Origin: Pseudoalteromonas piratica
Lineage (GTDB): Bacteria; Pseudomonadota; Gammaproteobacteria; Enterobacterales; Alteromonadaceae
Assembly: GCF_000788395.1 (NCBI RefSeq)
Contig: NZ_CP009889.1
Location: 1,178,001 to 1,242,000, forward strand
Direction: 5' to 3'
Length of the DNA stretch: 64,000 bases
Both the position numbers and the translations under genes were made by a program. The notes under the pieces are model-generated. The model worked only from the letters and a program-made list of their open reading frames with translations. It was not told where the DNA came from and did not search any database. Every line of letters starts with the position of its first letter. The stretch's first letter is position 1. Of this stretch, positions 1-7,698 are shown one piece after another.

Positions 1-473
1 AAAGCGTACGATCTCCTCAAGAAATTTATGGCTTTGAAGCAGCATTAGAAGCACAAGCAACAGACAACATTAAACTGGGTGTTAACTACAGTTGGTTAGA
101 AGGTAAAAACACCGATACCGACGAGTACCTAAACGGCAGTACCATTAACCCACCCAAACTAGCAGGTTATGCCGATATTTCGTTAAGTGACGATTGGCAA
201 ATGTCAGTTACCCTAATGCATGTTGGCAGTCGTGACCGCTTTGAGAAAGTAGGTGATGTTTACACCGGTACAAATGGCCCTGTCAGTAGCTATCAAGTTG
301 TTAACTTGAGTACTTCTTATCAAATTAACCAAGCCTTTAAAGTGTATGGCGGTGTTGAAAACTTGCTTAACCAAGATTACTACCCAGCTCGCTCACAAAG
401 CTATACTGGCAACGGTTACAATGTAAAAGGCAAAGGCGCAACCGTTAATATTGGTATGAATTACTTCTTCTAA
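1..473 (+). CDS. TonB-dependent receptor, C-terminal part (5' truncated by window edge)
   Basis: The reading frame is open from base 3 and has no start in the window, so only about 156 C-terminal residues are present. The segment alternates short hydrophobic beta strands with polar turns and ends in NIGMNYFF, the terminal aromatic of an outer-membrane beta barrel. YGGVENLLNQDYYPA matches the penultimate strand region of siderophore-type TonB-dependent receptors. By family knowledge it imports an iron chelate or similar ligand across the outer membrane using TonB energy. The plug domain and the substrate cannot be judged. It ends just before a bidirectional terminator, and a PepSY iron operon lies 5 kb downstream. 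Confidence 0.85.
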   Translation, partial: SVRSPQEIYGFEAALEAQATDNIKLGVNYSWLEGKNTDTDEYLNGSTINPPKLAGYADISLSDDWQMSVTLMHVGSRDRFEKVGDVYTGTNGPVSSYQVVNLSTSYQINQAFKVYGGVENLLNQDYYPARSQSYTGNGYNVKGKGATVNIGMNYFF

Positions 474-480
474 AATGCTA

Positions 481-507
481 AAAAGGTGCTGTTACAGCAC
501 CTTTTTT
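481..507. terminator. Bidirectional intrinsic terminator
   Basis: An 11-bp perfect stem, aaaaggtgctg / cagcacctttt, with a 3-base loop (492-494) is followed by T's on the plus strand and by T's on the minus strand. It serves the TonB receptor (stop at 471-473) and the convergent EamA gene. The EamA stop codon is the loop itself. Confidence 0.85.
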
Positions 508-1349
508 CTTTTCGCTAAGAACTGATTTAACCAAAGAGCAAACACAATAATCGCACCACCTAAACCTAACCGAACCAGGTCTGCATCTCGATTCCAAATC
601 ACGACATTCACAATAATACCTGCGGGAATTAGGAGGTTATTCATTACCGCAAGCGCGCCAACATTTACCTCTACCGCGCCTTTATTCCACGCAAAATAAC
701 CAAGACCAGATGCAATTAAGCCTAAATACGTCAGTACACCCCATTGCGTTGCTGTGGTTGGTAATTTATCCACATTACCAAACAGTGCAAAGCAACTTAC
801 AGCAACCACTAACGCGCCAATAAAAAACCAGCCAAACACGGTTTTATGTTCAAGTGTCTGCTCGCTCATTAAGCGCTTATAAAACACTTGGCCACTTGCA
901 AAACACAGGTTTGCCCCTTGTACTAAACATAACCCCAGTAAAAAGTCGCCATCAATGCCTTCGTAGCGAATCGCAATGGCACCAAAAATCGCTATCACCG
1001 CCACCAGCAAAAACTGGGCATTAAAGCGTTTTTCCAGTAAGTCATTTAGTAAGGTGATGTAAAGTGGGGTCATCACGGTAAACAGCAATACCTCAGGCAC
1101 ACTTAAATACAAAAAACTGTGATAGTAAAAGCTGTACATTACGCCTAATTGAATAGCGCCTATGGCCATCAACTTTAAGGCAATGCCTTTTGGTGTACTA
1201 AGTAGCTTTAAAAAGGGTAAAAACACACACGTTGCAAGTGCTACGCGCATTAGCACACTAAACCAAGCATCCACTTGGCCTGCTAAATACACACCAATTA
1301 AGCTAAACGAAAAAGCCCATAATAATGTGACCGAGATAAGGTAGTTCAT
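492..1349 (-). CDS. EamA/DMT-family transporter
   Basis: This 285-residue protein is almost entirely hydrophobic, with about ten membrane segments in two repeats of five, the normal architecture and length of EamA (RhaT/DMT) drug and metabolite exporters. It probably sits in the inner membrane and moves a small metabolite such as an amino acid or amine. The substrate cannot be inferred from sequence. The C-terminus ends in KRKKVL, a positive-inside tail. The stop codon lies in the loop of a shared terminator. It appears monocistronic, since the next minus-strand gene upstream starts at 2448 after a gap of about 100 bp. Confidence 0.88.
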   Translation of the reverse strand: MNYLISVTLLWAFSFSLIGVYLAGQVDAWFSVLMRVALATCVFLPFLKLLSTPKGIALKLMAIGAIQLGVMYSFYYHSFLYLSVPEVLLFTVMTPLYITLLNDLLEKRFNAQFLLVAVIAIFGAIAIRYEGIDGDFLLGLCLVQGANLCFASGQVFYKRLMSEQTLEHKTVFGWFFIGALVVAVSCFALFGNVDKLPTTATQWGVLTYLGLIASGLGYFAWNKGAVEVNVGALAVMNNLLIPAGIIVNVVIWNRDADLVRLGLGGAIIVFALWLNQFLAKRKKVL

Positions 1350-1446
1350 GAATATTAAAGGTGATTTAAAAAAGGCAGTTTAGCGAATTTTGTAAAGGAA
1401 TGGTATGCAGAGACATTGCCCTTCTGCATACCAATCTTAAAGTGCC

Positions 1447-2448
1447 TTAGTCTTTTTCAAGCACTATGCGATAACGCGCCTTGCCCGATTTTAAATGATC
1501 AAGCGCGGCGTTTATGTCACTCATTTTAAAGGTTTCTATTTGCGGTTTTATGTTGTGTTGCACCGCAAATTCAAGCATTTGTGCAATGGTTGCAGGGCTA
1601 CCCACCGGTGAGCCCGATACTTGTTTTTGCCCACCAATTAAACCAAAAGCGCCCAAATCAAGCGGCTCTAAAGTGGCACCCACAAAGTGCAAACGCCCTT
1701 TGGGTTTGAGGGTTGATAAATACAAATTCCAATCAAGTTTTACGTTAACCGTTGAAATAATAAAGTCAAAGCGATTAGCGGCCGCTTCAATTTCGCGATT
1801 ATCACGCGAGTTAAGCGTGTGGTGCGCGCCAAGTTGTTTGGCTTCTGCCGATTTAGATTCAGACGATGTAAATGCCGTGACCTCGCAGCCCCACGCATTT
1901 AAAAATTGCAATGCTAAGTGGCCTAAACCGCCAATACCTATCACCGCCACTTTATCGGTTGGTTTAACATCAAACTGCACAAGCGGGTTAAATACCGTAA
2001 TACCACCACAAAATAACGGCCCGGCAGATTGTGCGTCCATGCCATTTGGTAAAGCCACCACCGCTTTTTCATTAGCACGCACTTTATCGGCAAAGCCACC
2101 ATGGCTCATAATGGTAGGGATTGCTTGCTGACATAAATTTTCATCACCGGTATTACACGAAAAACAGCTTTGGCAATAGCCCGAATGCCAACCAAGACCA
2201 ACCAGTTGCCCTTCGCTGAGATTGCTTACATGACTACCCACTTTGCTCACACGTCCCACCACCTCGTGGCCGGCCACCAGTGGGTATTGTGAAAAGCCCC
2301 ATTCGTTATCAATCATTGAAATATCGGAGTGGCAAATACCACAGTATTCCACGTCAATTTCAACATCATGAGCACCAAGTTCACCCACTTCGATGTGATG
2401 CTGTTCAAGCGCGCCACCGGCTTCTTTTGCAGCGTATGCTGTTATCAT
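1447..2448 (-). CDS. ahr: Zinc-dependent NAD(P)H aldehyde reductase (Ahr-like)
   Basis: This 333-residue medium-chain dehydrogenase/reductase has the catalytic zinc ligands in CGICHSD and AGHE. A structural zinc cluster lies in the CQSCFSC..C segment and the cofactor loop is [11 protein letters not shown]. The blocks [13 protein letters not shown] start, [19 protein letters not shown] and KARYRIVL follow E. coli Ahr (YjgB) closely from memory, including the total length. It is expected to reduce medium- and long-chain aldehydes with NADPH in the cytoplasm. The start has a purine-rich ribosome site (aaagggaaacc) just upstream. It stands alone between EamA and a lipoprotein gene. Cofactor preference is inferred from the family. 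Confidence 0.88.
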   Translation of the reverse strand: MITAYAAKEAGGALEQHHIEVGELGAHDVEIDVEYCGICHSDISMIDNEWGFSQYPLVAGHEVVGRVSKVGSHVSNLSEGQLVGLGWHSGYCQSCFSCNTGDENLCQQAIPTIMSHGGFADKVRANEKAVVALPNGMDAQSAGPLFCGGITVFNPLVQFDVKPTDKVAVIGIGGLGHLALQFLNAWGCEVTAFTSSESKSAEAKQLGAHHTLNSRDNREIEAAANRFDFIISTVNVKLDWNLYLSTLKPKGRLHFVGATLEPLDLGAFGLIGGQKQVSGSPVGSPATIAQMLEFAVQHNIKPQIETFKMSDINAALDHLKSGKARYRIVLEKD

Positions 2449-2528
2449 ATTGGTTTCCCTTTTTTTATCATGTGTTATTCGTGTACTGCTTGGGTAATCA
2501 GAAAGATCACCCTAAAATGAAGCGAACG

Positions 2529-2789
2529 TTAAAAATCACAATCAAGTAATTTCATTGGTTTGTCGGCAGCAAGCACGCAGCCCCTTGCTTCGTCGGTTGC
2601 TGCTTTGCATTGTTTTAGCATTTCTGAGCTACTTGGCGCTTTGTCGCCTAAAATACGTTTTGCATGGGCTACAACAGATTTGCATTCACTTACAGGTACA
2701 GGTTCTGCCTTTGAACAGCCCGCTAATACAACTAGCAATAGTGAGGAGAATAAAACGGATGTTACTGTGGATAGAGGTAATTTAGTCAT
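2529..2789 (-). CDS. Small lipoprotein of unknown function
   Basis: Starting at the ATG at 2789 gives 86 residues with a hydrophobic signal and the lipobox VLAGC, so the mature protein is probably lipid-anchored with four further cysteines (SECKS, KQCKA, RGCVL, LDCDF). A GTG nine codons upstream (2816) keeps the frame open, but it would only add residues before a complete signal peptide. I do not recognise the family. The evenly spaced cysteines suggest two disulfides in a compact periplasmic helix bundle, which is inference. Confidence 0.65.
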   Translation of the reverse strand: MTKLPLSTVTSVLFSSLLLVVLAGCSKAEPVPVSECKSVVAHAKRILGDKAPSSSEMLKQCKAATDEARGCVLAADKPMKLLDCDF

Positions 2790-2871
2790 AACAATTCCAA
2801 CTGAATAAGTGTTCACTCAGTATAGTCATGATTTAAAAAGCAGTGCTGAAATCTTTAAAGTAAGGCTCCGA

Positions 2872-3231
2872 CTAATCGATTTTGCAGAGCACACGGTTAT
2901 CTTGTGTAATCTCAATTCTAAACCGTTTATTTAGCTCGCTGTTTGTGACATAGCCGCAGCTGCCCTGATAGGTCATTGCATGAGCGGTGATTATTTTATA
3001 GTGATAGGTGCCATCGCGAGGTTGCGATAAAGCATAATAAAGCGTATTGCTCGAGCCGGTTTTAATATCACCAAAATCTAACCGGCTTGATGGTAGCTCA
3101 ATAGTCGCATGGGTTATGTTGCTGCCCGAATTGTTCTCTATGGTGAGCGCCGGCGATACATAAAACCACAGCCAATAAAGCCCACACAAAAACGTAACTA
3201 TCATCAACACAATTTTAAACAGGCGATTCAT
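2872..3231 (-). CDS. Single-pass membrane protein, unknown
   Basis: The ATG at 3231 is preceded by aaggaacc at good spacing, so it is preferred over an upstream in-frame start at 3252. The 119-residue product has one N-terminal membrane segment (about residues 6-28), then a periplasmic domain of beta character with cysteines at SCGYV and VLCKI. No family was recognised. A cytochrome-assembly or secretion accessory role cannot be excluded, but nothing supports it. Confidence 0.6.
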   Translation of the reverse strand: MNRLFKIVLMIVTFLCGLYWLWFYVSPALTIENNSGSNITHATIELPSSRLDFGDIKTGSSNTLYYALSQPRDGTYHYKIITAHAMTYQGSCGYVTNSELNKRFRIEITQDNRVLCKID

Positions 3232-3280
3232 TTGGTTCCTTGCGGGTGACACCCAGCATAAATTTAAATGTTATACCTTA

Positions 3281-3356
3281 ATTCCACAAACGTTTTAAAT
3301 TGGCGCTCGCAAGGGTTTCAATGATTATCAATCATTTTCATATTAGGAAAATGCAA
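3281..3356 (-). pseudogene. Remnant of an Excalibur-domain gene
   Basis: Read on the minus strand this stretch encodes HFPNMKMIDNH-stop-NPCERQFKTF. It aligns with PNVKMDGDNDGIPCERQFKK, the C-terminus of the intact Excalibur protein at 3695-3985. The calcium-loop aspartates are lost and an in-frame TGA interrupts it. Homology stops at about 3356, eight bases before a copy of the 26-bp repeat. It is best read as a decayed duplicate. Confidence 0.7.
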
Positions 3357-3365
3357 TCAAGTTAA

Positions 3366-3391
3366 AATCAACGTCTCTGACCCCATTGATT
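3366..3391. repeat. 26-bp palindromic repeat, copy A
   Basis: The 26-base unit starts AATCAACG and ends TTGATT, with CTCTGACCCC in the middle. It differs from copy B (4075-4100) at one base. It abuts the broken end of the Excalibur remnant. Confidence 0.75.
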
Positions 3392-3404
3392 TATTATCTG
3401 TTTG

Positions 3405-3647
3405 CTATGATTGAAAATCCAAAGGAATTTCTTTTTTAAAAAGCTCAATGGTAGCTTCTACAACCTCAAGAGAGACACTTTTTTCGTAAACCGTGACTTC
3501 ACACGAATTTTTAGTGTCATCTCGAAATATCTCAAGCAATAATTTACCTTCGTGGTAAACCTCAACTCCAATTCCATCTCGACCACCACTGATGTCACTT
3601 GCGATTGTAACCTCATAGTCGTTGCTAAGAATAACGTTATTCCCCAT
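3405..3647 (-). CDS. Hypothetical 80-residue protein
   Basis: A short acidic soluble protein without signal peptide, predicted as strands followed by a C-terminal helix (EVVEATIELFKKE). The middle, IGVEVYHEGKLLLEIFRDD, resembles small immunity-like or phage-neighbour proteins in general shape only, and no family is assigned. It lies between repeat copies A and B next to the Excalibur gene, on the same strand, with a weak ribosome site. The accessory setting argues for acquisition by transfer. Confidence 0.55.
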   Translation of the reverse strand: MGNNVILSNDYEVTIASDISGGRDGIGVEVYHEGKLLLEIFRDDTKNSCEVTVYEKSVSLEVVEATIELFKKEIPLDFQS

Positions 3648-3694
3648 AAAAATTTTAAAGACAGACTTTATTAGCTTGCTAAACGTGTGTAGAA

Positions 3695-3985
3695 CTAACC
3701 TTTTTTAAATTGACGCTCACAAGGTATTCCATCATTATCGCCGTCCATTTTCACATTTGGACAATGTTTAATGAAAAAGAGTGCTTCTTCATAAGATGTC
3801 ATCTGCGAGCAATACTGCCTTTTATCACACTTAAACTTTGCTTTTTGCTTTACACTACGTTTGTTTTGGCTCTTATTTTGTTTAGAGCCATTAAAGTCGT
3901 ACGTTTTTTTAGCGTTTACAGCCTCACCTGACACTGCAACAAACGTGAAAGCCATAAACACGGCAAGTAAACAATTTAATTTCAT
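3695..3985 (-). CDS. Excalibur calcium-binding domain protein
   Basis: This 96-residue protein has an N-terminal signal peptide (about residues 1-25) and a basic linker rich in K, Q and N. Its C-terminal Excalibur domain carries the calcium loop DGDNDGIPCE plus cysteines at FKCDK, YCSQM and KHCPN. The family is extracellular and binds calcium through the D-x-D-x-D-G loop, often next to nuclease domains. Here the domain stands alone. A decayed second copy lies 340 bp downstream. It may act in cell-envelope or surface DNA chemistry, which is inference. Confidence 0.85.
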   Translation of the reverse strand: MKLNCLLAVFMAFTFVAVSGEAVNAKKTYDFNGSKQNKSQNKRSVKQKAKFKCDKRQYCSQMTSYEEALFFIKHCPNVKMDGDNDGIPCERQFKKG

Positions 3986-4074
3986 CTTTTCACATCCCTT
4001 ATGAAAGGTGTATTACCAAGTTCAACTGAAGCCAAAATCATTGGATAAAATCAGTTACTCATTACTTATATTGA

Positions 4075-4100
4075 AATCAACGACTCTGACCCCATTGATT
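4075..4100. repeat. 26-bp palindromic repeat, copy B
   Basis: Same unit as copy A, with ends AATCAACG and TTGATT, located 13 bases beyond the stop codon of the HNH endonuclease gene and upstream of the Excalibur gene. The outer six bases form an inverted repeat. Confidence 0.75.
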
Positions 4101-4112
4101 CTCAACCATTGA

Positions 4113-4976
4113 TTAAACGACGTTTTTCTCGATGGCTTTCGCTTTAAACATTAATTCATTATTCCAGGTTTCGCGATCAACAGCATAATGCGCTCTGCGA
4201 TGACAAGTTGGACATAAAGTAATTACGTTTTCTGGGCTATCAGCTCCACCGTCCGATAAACGAGTGAGGTGATGAACTTCTAGGTAAGGTCCTGACTTTG
4301 TATCAAAAGGAGCTTTATCTCCGCAACCCTCGCAAAAGCCACCTGCGCGTTTTTTAGCGTAAAGTTTGATTGCATCACTACGATGCTTAACATAAATAAG
4401 TTTTTCTTTTTGGTTTGCTTGGGTTGGTGTACTACTTAGCGCAATTTCACGTAATTCTTTTAATGATTTACTCCTCGTTGGCTTTTTAAGGTATGACGCT
4501 TTCGGCGATTCAACCCCATCACTTTTCATTTTTGTAATGAAATCCAAATGAAATATATAAGCCGCTCTTTGTTTTCCATTTTTGTCAGGCCTTTCTTCGA
4601 TGTGGTGAGTTATATAATTGCACTTACCAACAAATCTAACCATGCCTTTAGATACTGACTCAAAAAGAAGAATTTCTTTATTATTTTTTTGATGGTCGCG
4701 AATGGCTAAATTTCCTTTAGCCATTATCATATCGCCTTCTTGTCCTTCACCTGTATATCTGAATGTTCCATCAGGACTGACCCCATCAGAATAACCAAAT
4801 TCCTCACCTGTTTCACTGGTGAAAATAAAGACATAAGGGTATTGTGATGGAGTTGCAATACCACCGTATTGTTGACCTTTGTAAACTCCATGTATATCAA
4901 TTCTACGGTTATATATTTTTCCAACTTCGAACACGAATCCCTCCTCTTCGCCTAAGGTCGCTGAATCAACGACCAC
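4113..4976 (-). CDS. HNH endonuclease with ScoMcrA/SRA-like N-terminal domain
   Basis: The C-terminal third (about residues 215-265) is a zinc HNH nuclease: CEGCGD, then LEVHHLTRLSDGG, then ENVITLCPTCHRRAH, with all metal and catalytic positions present. Residues 15-140 contain GKIYNRR, GGIATP, YTGEGQEGDM and GNLAI, which I associate with the SRA-like DNA-reading domain of ScoMcrA-type restriction enzymes. The likely role is cleavage of foreign modified DNA (type IV restriction), with no partner methylase needed. None is nearby. The annotated start is a GTG with GGGAG upstream, preceded at once by an in-frame stop, and it falls inside repeat copy C. The first residues may therefore not be native. 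Confidence 0.8.
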   Translation of the reverse strand: MVVDSATLGEEEGFVFEVGKIYNRRIDIHGVYKGQQYGGIATPSQYPYVFIFTSETGEEFGYSDGVSPDGTFRYTGEGQEGDMIMAKGNLAIRDHQKNNKEILLFESVSKGMVRFVGKCNYITHHIEERPDKNGKQRAAYIFHLDFITKMKSDGVESPKASYLKKPTRSKSLKELREIALSSTPTQANQKEKLIYVKHRSDAIKLYAKKRAGGFCEGCGDKAPFDTKSGPYLEVHHLTRLSDGGADSPENVITLCPTCHRRAHYAVDRETWNNELMFKAKAIEKNVV

Positions 4977-4989
4977 GCTCCCGTTGATT
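4964..4989. repeat. 26-bp palindromic repeat, copy C (diverged)
   Basis: Same 26-base length, with perfect 8-base inverted ends AATCAACG / CGTTGATT. It matches copy B at 20 of 26 positions. It overlaps the first codons of the HNH gene, so copies B and C bracket that gene exactly. Confidence 0.6.
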
Positions 4990-5165
4990 CACCGCAAGAC
5001 CTTTATTAGTGAGCATTACCATTTGATGTAGTTACATACAACTTCAAACTCATCTTCTATTAGTTTTTTATCTAATACTTTCAGTACATTAACAACGATT
5101 AATTTTGTTAACAATAAGAATTTAAGCATATAAAACGTGTCATTTGTGAATTGCACCCATAATGA

Positions 5166-5179
5166 CATTACATGTAATG
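5166..5179. promoter_or_regulatory. Perfect 14-bp palindrome, possible operator
   Basis: CATTACA/TGTAATG is a perfect dyad typical in size for a dimeric regulator. A half-site recurs about 45 bp downstream. The regulator is unknown, and the position fits control of the HNH gene or the iron operon. Confidence 0.35.
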
Positions 5180-5336
5180 GTAGAGAATTAAACTTATTTA
5201 ACTATAACAAGGCATTACATGTTTAATAGACACAGCTCAAGACGTAAAAAAATAATAAACACCACTATTAATCATTCACTTAAGTAAAGCCCTATAAACA
5301 GTAAAAACTACTTTTATAAAACCAAACATTTATAAC

Positions 5337-5361
5337 AATAACGATAACTGTTATCATTCGT
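5337..5361 (+). promoter_or_regulatory. Probable Fur box
   Basis: The core GATAAC-T-GTTATC (5343-5355) is a perfect dyad inside an AT-rich stretch resembling the GATAATGATAATCATTATC consensus. It lies 32 bp before the start of an operon whose families (DUF3649, PepSY, DUF3325) are iron-associated. Confidence 0.55.
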
Positions 5362-5386
5362 GATTATTTAATTTTCGCAATCATTT

Positions 5387-5677
5387 ATGGATCACGCATT
5401 GACTTTAATTCGTGCTAACAAAGACGTTATTTCCCGTATTTTCGTCGCTGTAATAATGGGTTACGGCATCACCATGTCACTTAGCATTTTACTATCTGTG
5501 TTATTACCGCTTAACCAAACCGATGCCATTGCGGCCAGCTCTATGCTCAGCTTCGCTGTTTTTACCGGTTTTGTAATGTTTGTGTTTTCAGCTAAATCAA
5601 TTAAGCAGGTGTTTTTTCAAAGCTTAGGGGTACTTGTTGTAAGTGCCGCTTTAAACGTTTTATTTATGGCAGTGTGA
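5387..5677 (+). CDS. DUF3649 small inner-membrane protein, iron uptake associated
   Basis: The 96-residue protein has three hydrophobic segments (about residues 17-38, 48-66 and 74-94). The length, the RIFVAVIMGYG start and its place before a PepSY membrane protein identify the DUF3649 family, which occurs next to siderophore receptors and PiuB-type proteins. It is the first gene of a three-gene operon behind the Fur box and lies 9 bp from the next start. Its biochemical role is unknown. An accessory subunit in ferric-siderophore handling at the inner membrane is the contextual inference. Confidence 0.8.
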   Translation: MDHALTLIRANKDVISRIFVAVIMGYGITMSLSILLSVLLPLNQTDAIAASSMLSFAVFTGFVMFVFSAKSIKQVFFQSLGVLVVSAALNVLFMAV

Positions 5678-5686
5678 GGCACCTTT

Positions 5687-7291
5687 ATGAAAAGTGGTTT
5701 TAGACAATCCATGGCGTGGCTGCATACCTGGACAGGCATCTTAGTAAGTTGGCTGCTCTACTTTATTTTTGTGACAGGTACCTTAGGCTATTTTGATAGT
5801 GAAATTGATGCCTGGATGGCGCCAGAATTACCCCCCAATACTGCATCGGTAAGTGCATCGTTAAATACTGCTGATACCCACTTAAATGCTTATGGGCTTG
5901 ATGCAAAAGAGTGGCGAATTTACTTACCAATTGTCAGGTCCGAGCCTCATTTGTGGCTAAGGTATCAACAGAAAAATGCCGACGGAAAACTCAAAAACGT
6001 CAGTAAAACCCTTAATGGCGAAAACGGCGAAGAGCTTATCCATCGTAAAACAGGCGGCGGCCAAGCACTTTATCGCATGCATTACCGCTTGCACTATTTA
6101 CCTAGGCAGTTTGCCTATTACCTAGTTGGCATCTTTACCGCTTTTATGTTGCTTGGTTTAGTCACCGGTATTGTGGTGCATAAAAAAATATTTAAAGAGT
6201 TTTTCACCTTTCGCCGTAACAAAGGCGCGAGTTCGTGGCTTGATGGCCATAACTTAATGAGTGTAGTGAGCTTGCCATTTCATTTGATGATCACTTACTC
6301 AGGGCTGATTATGTTTATGTTTACCTACGTCCCCTTCGTATTGAATGCGAGTTACGGCTTTGGGGCTGAAAATAAACAACGCTTTTTTGATGATTATTAC
6401 CAGCGCGGTGCGCCCAATAGTCCATCTGGTATAGCGGCAACTCCGCTAGGGCTAAATACCTTGTACCAAAGGGCTGAAGAAGTCTTAGCAAACAACAAAG
6501 ATACTCGTCGCGCCATCGCCATTCGTGTTTATCATCCACACGACAGCAACAGTTTGGCGGTATTTTCCCTTGAGCAAAAGTCGCCAAGCGATGATGGTGG
6601 AAAGCTAATTTTGCATGCCACTACGGGTGCACTTTACCAATATACACCGCAGTATCAGGGAACACGTCATGTGCAGTCTGTATTTTTGGAGCTCCACGAA
6701 GGTATATTTGCTACCTTACCGGTGCGCTGGCTTTATTTTTTTGCAGGTCTTACAGGTTCAATCATGATTGCATCAGGCATGGTATTGTGGACCACCAAGC
6801 GCCGTAAAAAAGCGCTCACTAACCCACAGGGATTACCTTTTAGCTTTAAACTGACCGAAGGTTTAAATATTGGTACTGTTGTTGGTTTGCCTGCTGCCAT
6901 TGCGGTGTACTTTTTAGCAAACCGTCTTATTCCTGTCGATTTTGCGCACCGTGCTGATTGGGAAATGCACTGCTTTTTTATCACCTGGTTCTGTTTTATT
7001 GCCTATGGCTGTTGGTTTAGCTGGCGTAAATTAGCGGCCGTTGCGTGGTATCGGCTATGGCTAAGTGCTGGCTTTTTATTTGTCCTAGTGCCTATGGTAA
7101 ATGCCCTCACCACACACCGTGGTTTGATTGCCAGTTTACAAAATAAGGATACGCTGTTTGTTGCCTTTGATTTAGTCACTATGTTGGCTGCGCTTTGCTG
7201 CTTTACCATCGCAGCAAAGGTGAAAAAGCATCGCTTAACACCACTTCCAACATGCACCAATAACACACAACCCAAAGAGGCGACTGTATGA
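5687..7291 (+). CDS. PepSY-associated TM protein (PiuB-like)
   Basis: This 534-residue inner-membrane protein has the PepSY_TM layout. A first TM follows SMAWLHTWTGILVSW, then come a periplasmic PepSY-like region, paired TMs around residues 145-165 and 195-225, a second periplasmic domain (about 240-340), and C-terminal TMs. Conserved histidines lie in LHTW, MHYRLHYLPR, DGHNLMS and LELHEGIF, positions that bind haem or act in electron transfer in the family. Such proteins are thought to be ferric-siderophore reductases. The coding region overlaps the next gene by ATGA, so the operon is translationally coupled. Confidence 0.85.
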   Translation: MKSGFRQSMAWLHTWTGILVSWLLYFIFVTGTLGYFDSEIDAWMAPELPPNTASVSASLNTADTHLNAYGLDAKEWRIYLPIVRSEPHLWLRYQQKNADGKLKNVSKTLNGENGEELIHRKTGGGQALYRMHYRLHYLPRQFAYYLVGIFTAFMLLGLVTGIVVHKKIFKEFFTFRRNKGASSWLDGHNLMSVVSLPFHLMITYSGLIMFMFTYVPFVLNASYGFGAENKQRFFDDYYQRGAPNSPSGIAATPLGLNTLYQRAEEVLANNKDTRRAIAIRVYHPHDSNSLAVFSLEQKSPSDDGGKLILHATTGALYQYTPQYQGTRHVQSVFLELHEGIFATLPVRWLYFFAGLTGSIMIASGMVLWTTKRRKKALTNPQGLPFSFKLTEGLNIGTVVGLPAAIAVYFLANRLIPVDFAHRADWEMHCFFITWFCFIAYGCWFSWRKLAAVAWYRLWLSAGFLFVLVPMVNALTTHRGLIASLQNKDTLFVAFDLVTMLAALCCFTIAAKVKKHRLTPLPTCTNNTQPKEATV

Positions 7292-7653
7292 GTTTCGTTA
7301 TTTCGCTTTTATTAATTTATCAGGCGCTGTGTTTGTTTTTACTCGCCATGCCTAAGTACACAAAAACCCTAGGTCGCGAGTTTAAACCGCTTGATAAACA
7401 AATTCGCTGTTATCGAGGTGGCGCATGGTTACTGATGGCTACTGCATTGCTTATTTTGAGTTTACAAATGGGAGTGGCAAATGGGCTTGTGGTTATCTTC
7501 GGCGCCACGGCATTGCTTGCTACTGTGCTTTCAGTAGCGTTTAAAAAAGCACCGTTTTTGTCGCTTTTTCCGGTTATTCCCAACAAAAAGCCAATTAATT
7601 TAATGATAACCAGTGTGTTATTACTGGAATTAACGCTCTGGTACTTTGTTTAG
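7288..7653 (+). CDS. DUF3325 membrane protein
   Basis: This 121-residue protein with four hydrophobic segments matches the DUF3325 family in length and in its place as third gene after DUF3649 and PepSY genes. Its ATG overlaps the PepSY stop by four bases (ATGA), showing coupled translation. The function is unknown. The conserved trio suggests a small inner-membrane complex for iron-siderophore processing. A strong terminator follows the stop. Confidence 0.8.
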   Translation: MSFVISLLLIYQALCLFLLAMPKYTKTLGREFKPLDKQIRCYRGGAWLLMATALLILSLQMGVANGLVVIFGATALLATVLSVAFKKAPFLSLFPVIPNKKPINLMITSVLLLELTLWYFV

Positions 7654-7658
7654 AGATA

Positions 7659-7695
7659 GCGATACGTGTTGCTTACACGTATCGCCCTTTTATTT
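7659..7695 (+). terminator. Intrinsic terminator of the PepSY operon
   Basis: An 11-bp perfect stem, gcgatacgtgt / acacgtatcgc, with a 5-base loop is followed by ccttttatttt. It sits between convergent genes (DUF3325 and upp). Confidence 0.85.
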
Positions 7696-7698
7696 TCG

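Larger units (their letters stand above)
4977..5386. other. Intergenic region between HNH gene and iron operon
   Basis: This 410-bp AT-rich divergent region has no convincing coding potential. It holds part of repeat C, a perfect 14-bp palindrome (5166-5179) with a half copy gcattacatg near 5211, and a probable Fur box just before the DUF3649 gene. Promoters for the divergent genes must lie here, but no clear -35/-10 pair was picked. Confidence 0.6.

Noticed and set aside
1514..2131. Long plus-strand ORF of 205 codons
   Set aside because: It is a shadow of the ahr gene on the opposite strand, with no ribosome site and no recognisable domain.
3308..3330. Fur-box-like aatgattatcaatcatttt
   Set aside because: It lies inside the Excalibur remnant, aligns with its coding sequence and precedes no gene.
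4764..4780. Extra copy of the ctgacccc motif
   Set aside because: It falls within the HNH coding region and encodes conserved residues (GVSPDG); the rest of the repeat does not match.
3281..4989. Integron-like cassette array
   Set aside because: Repeats are only 26 bp, no GTTRRRY/RYYYAAC core pairs were found and no integrase is present, so attC sites are not supported.
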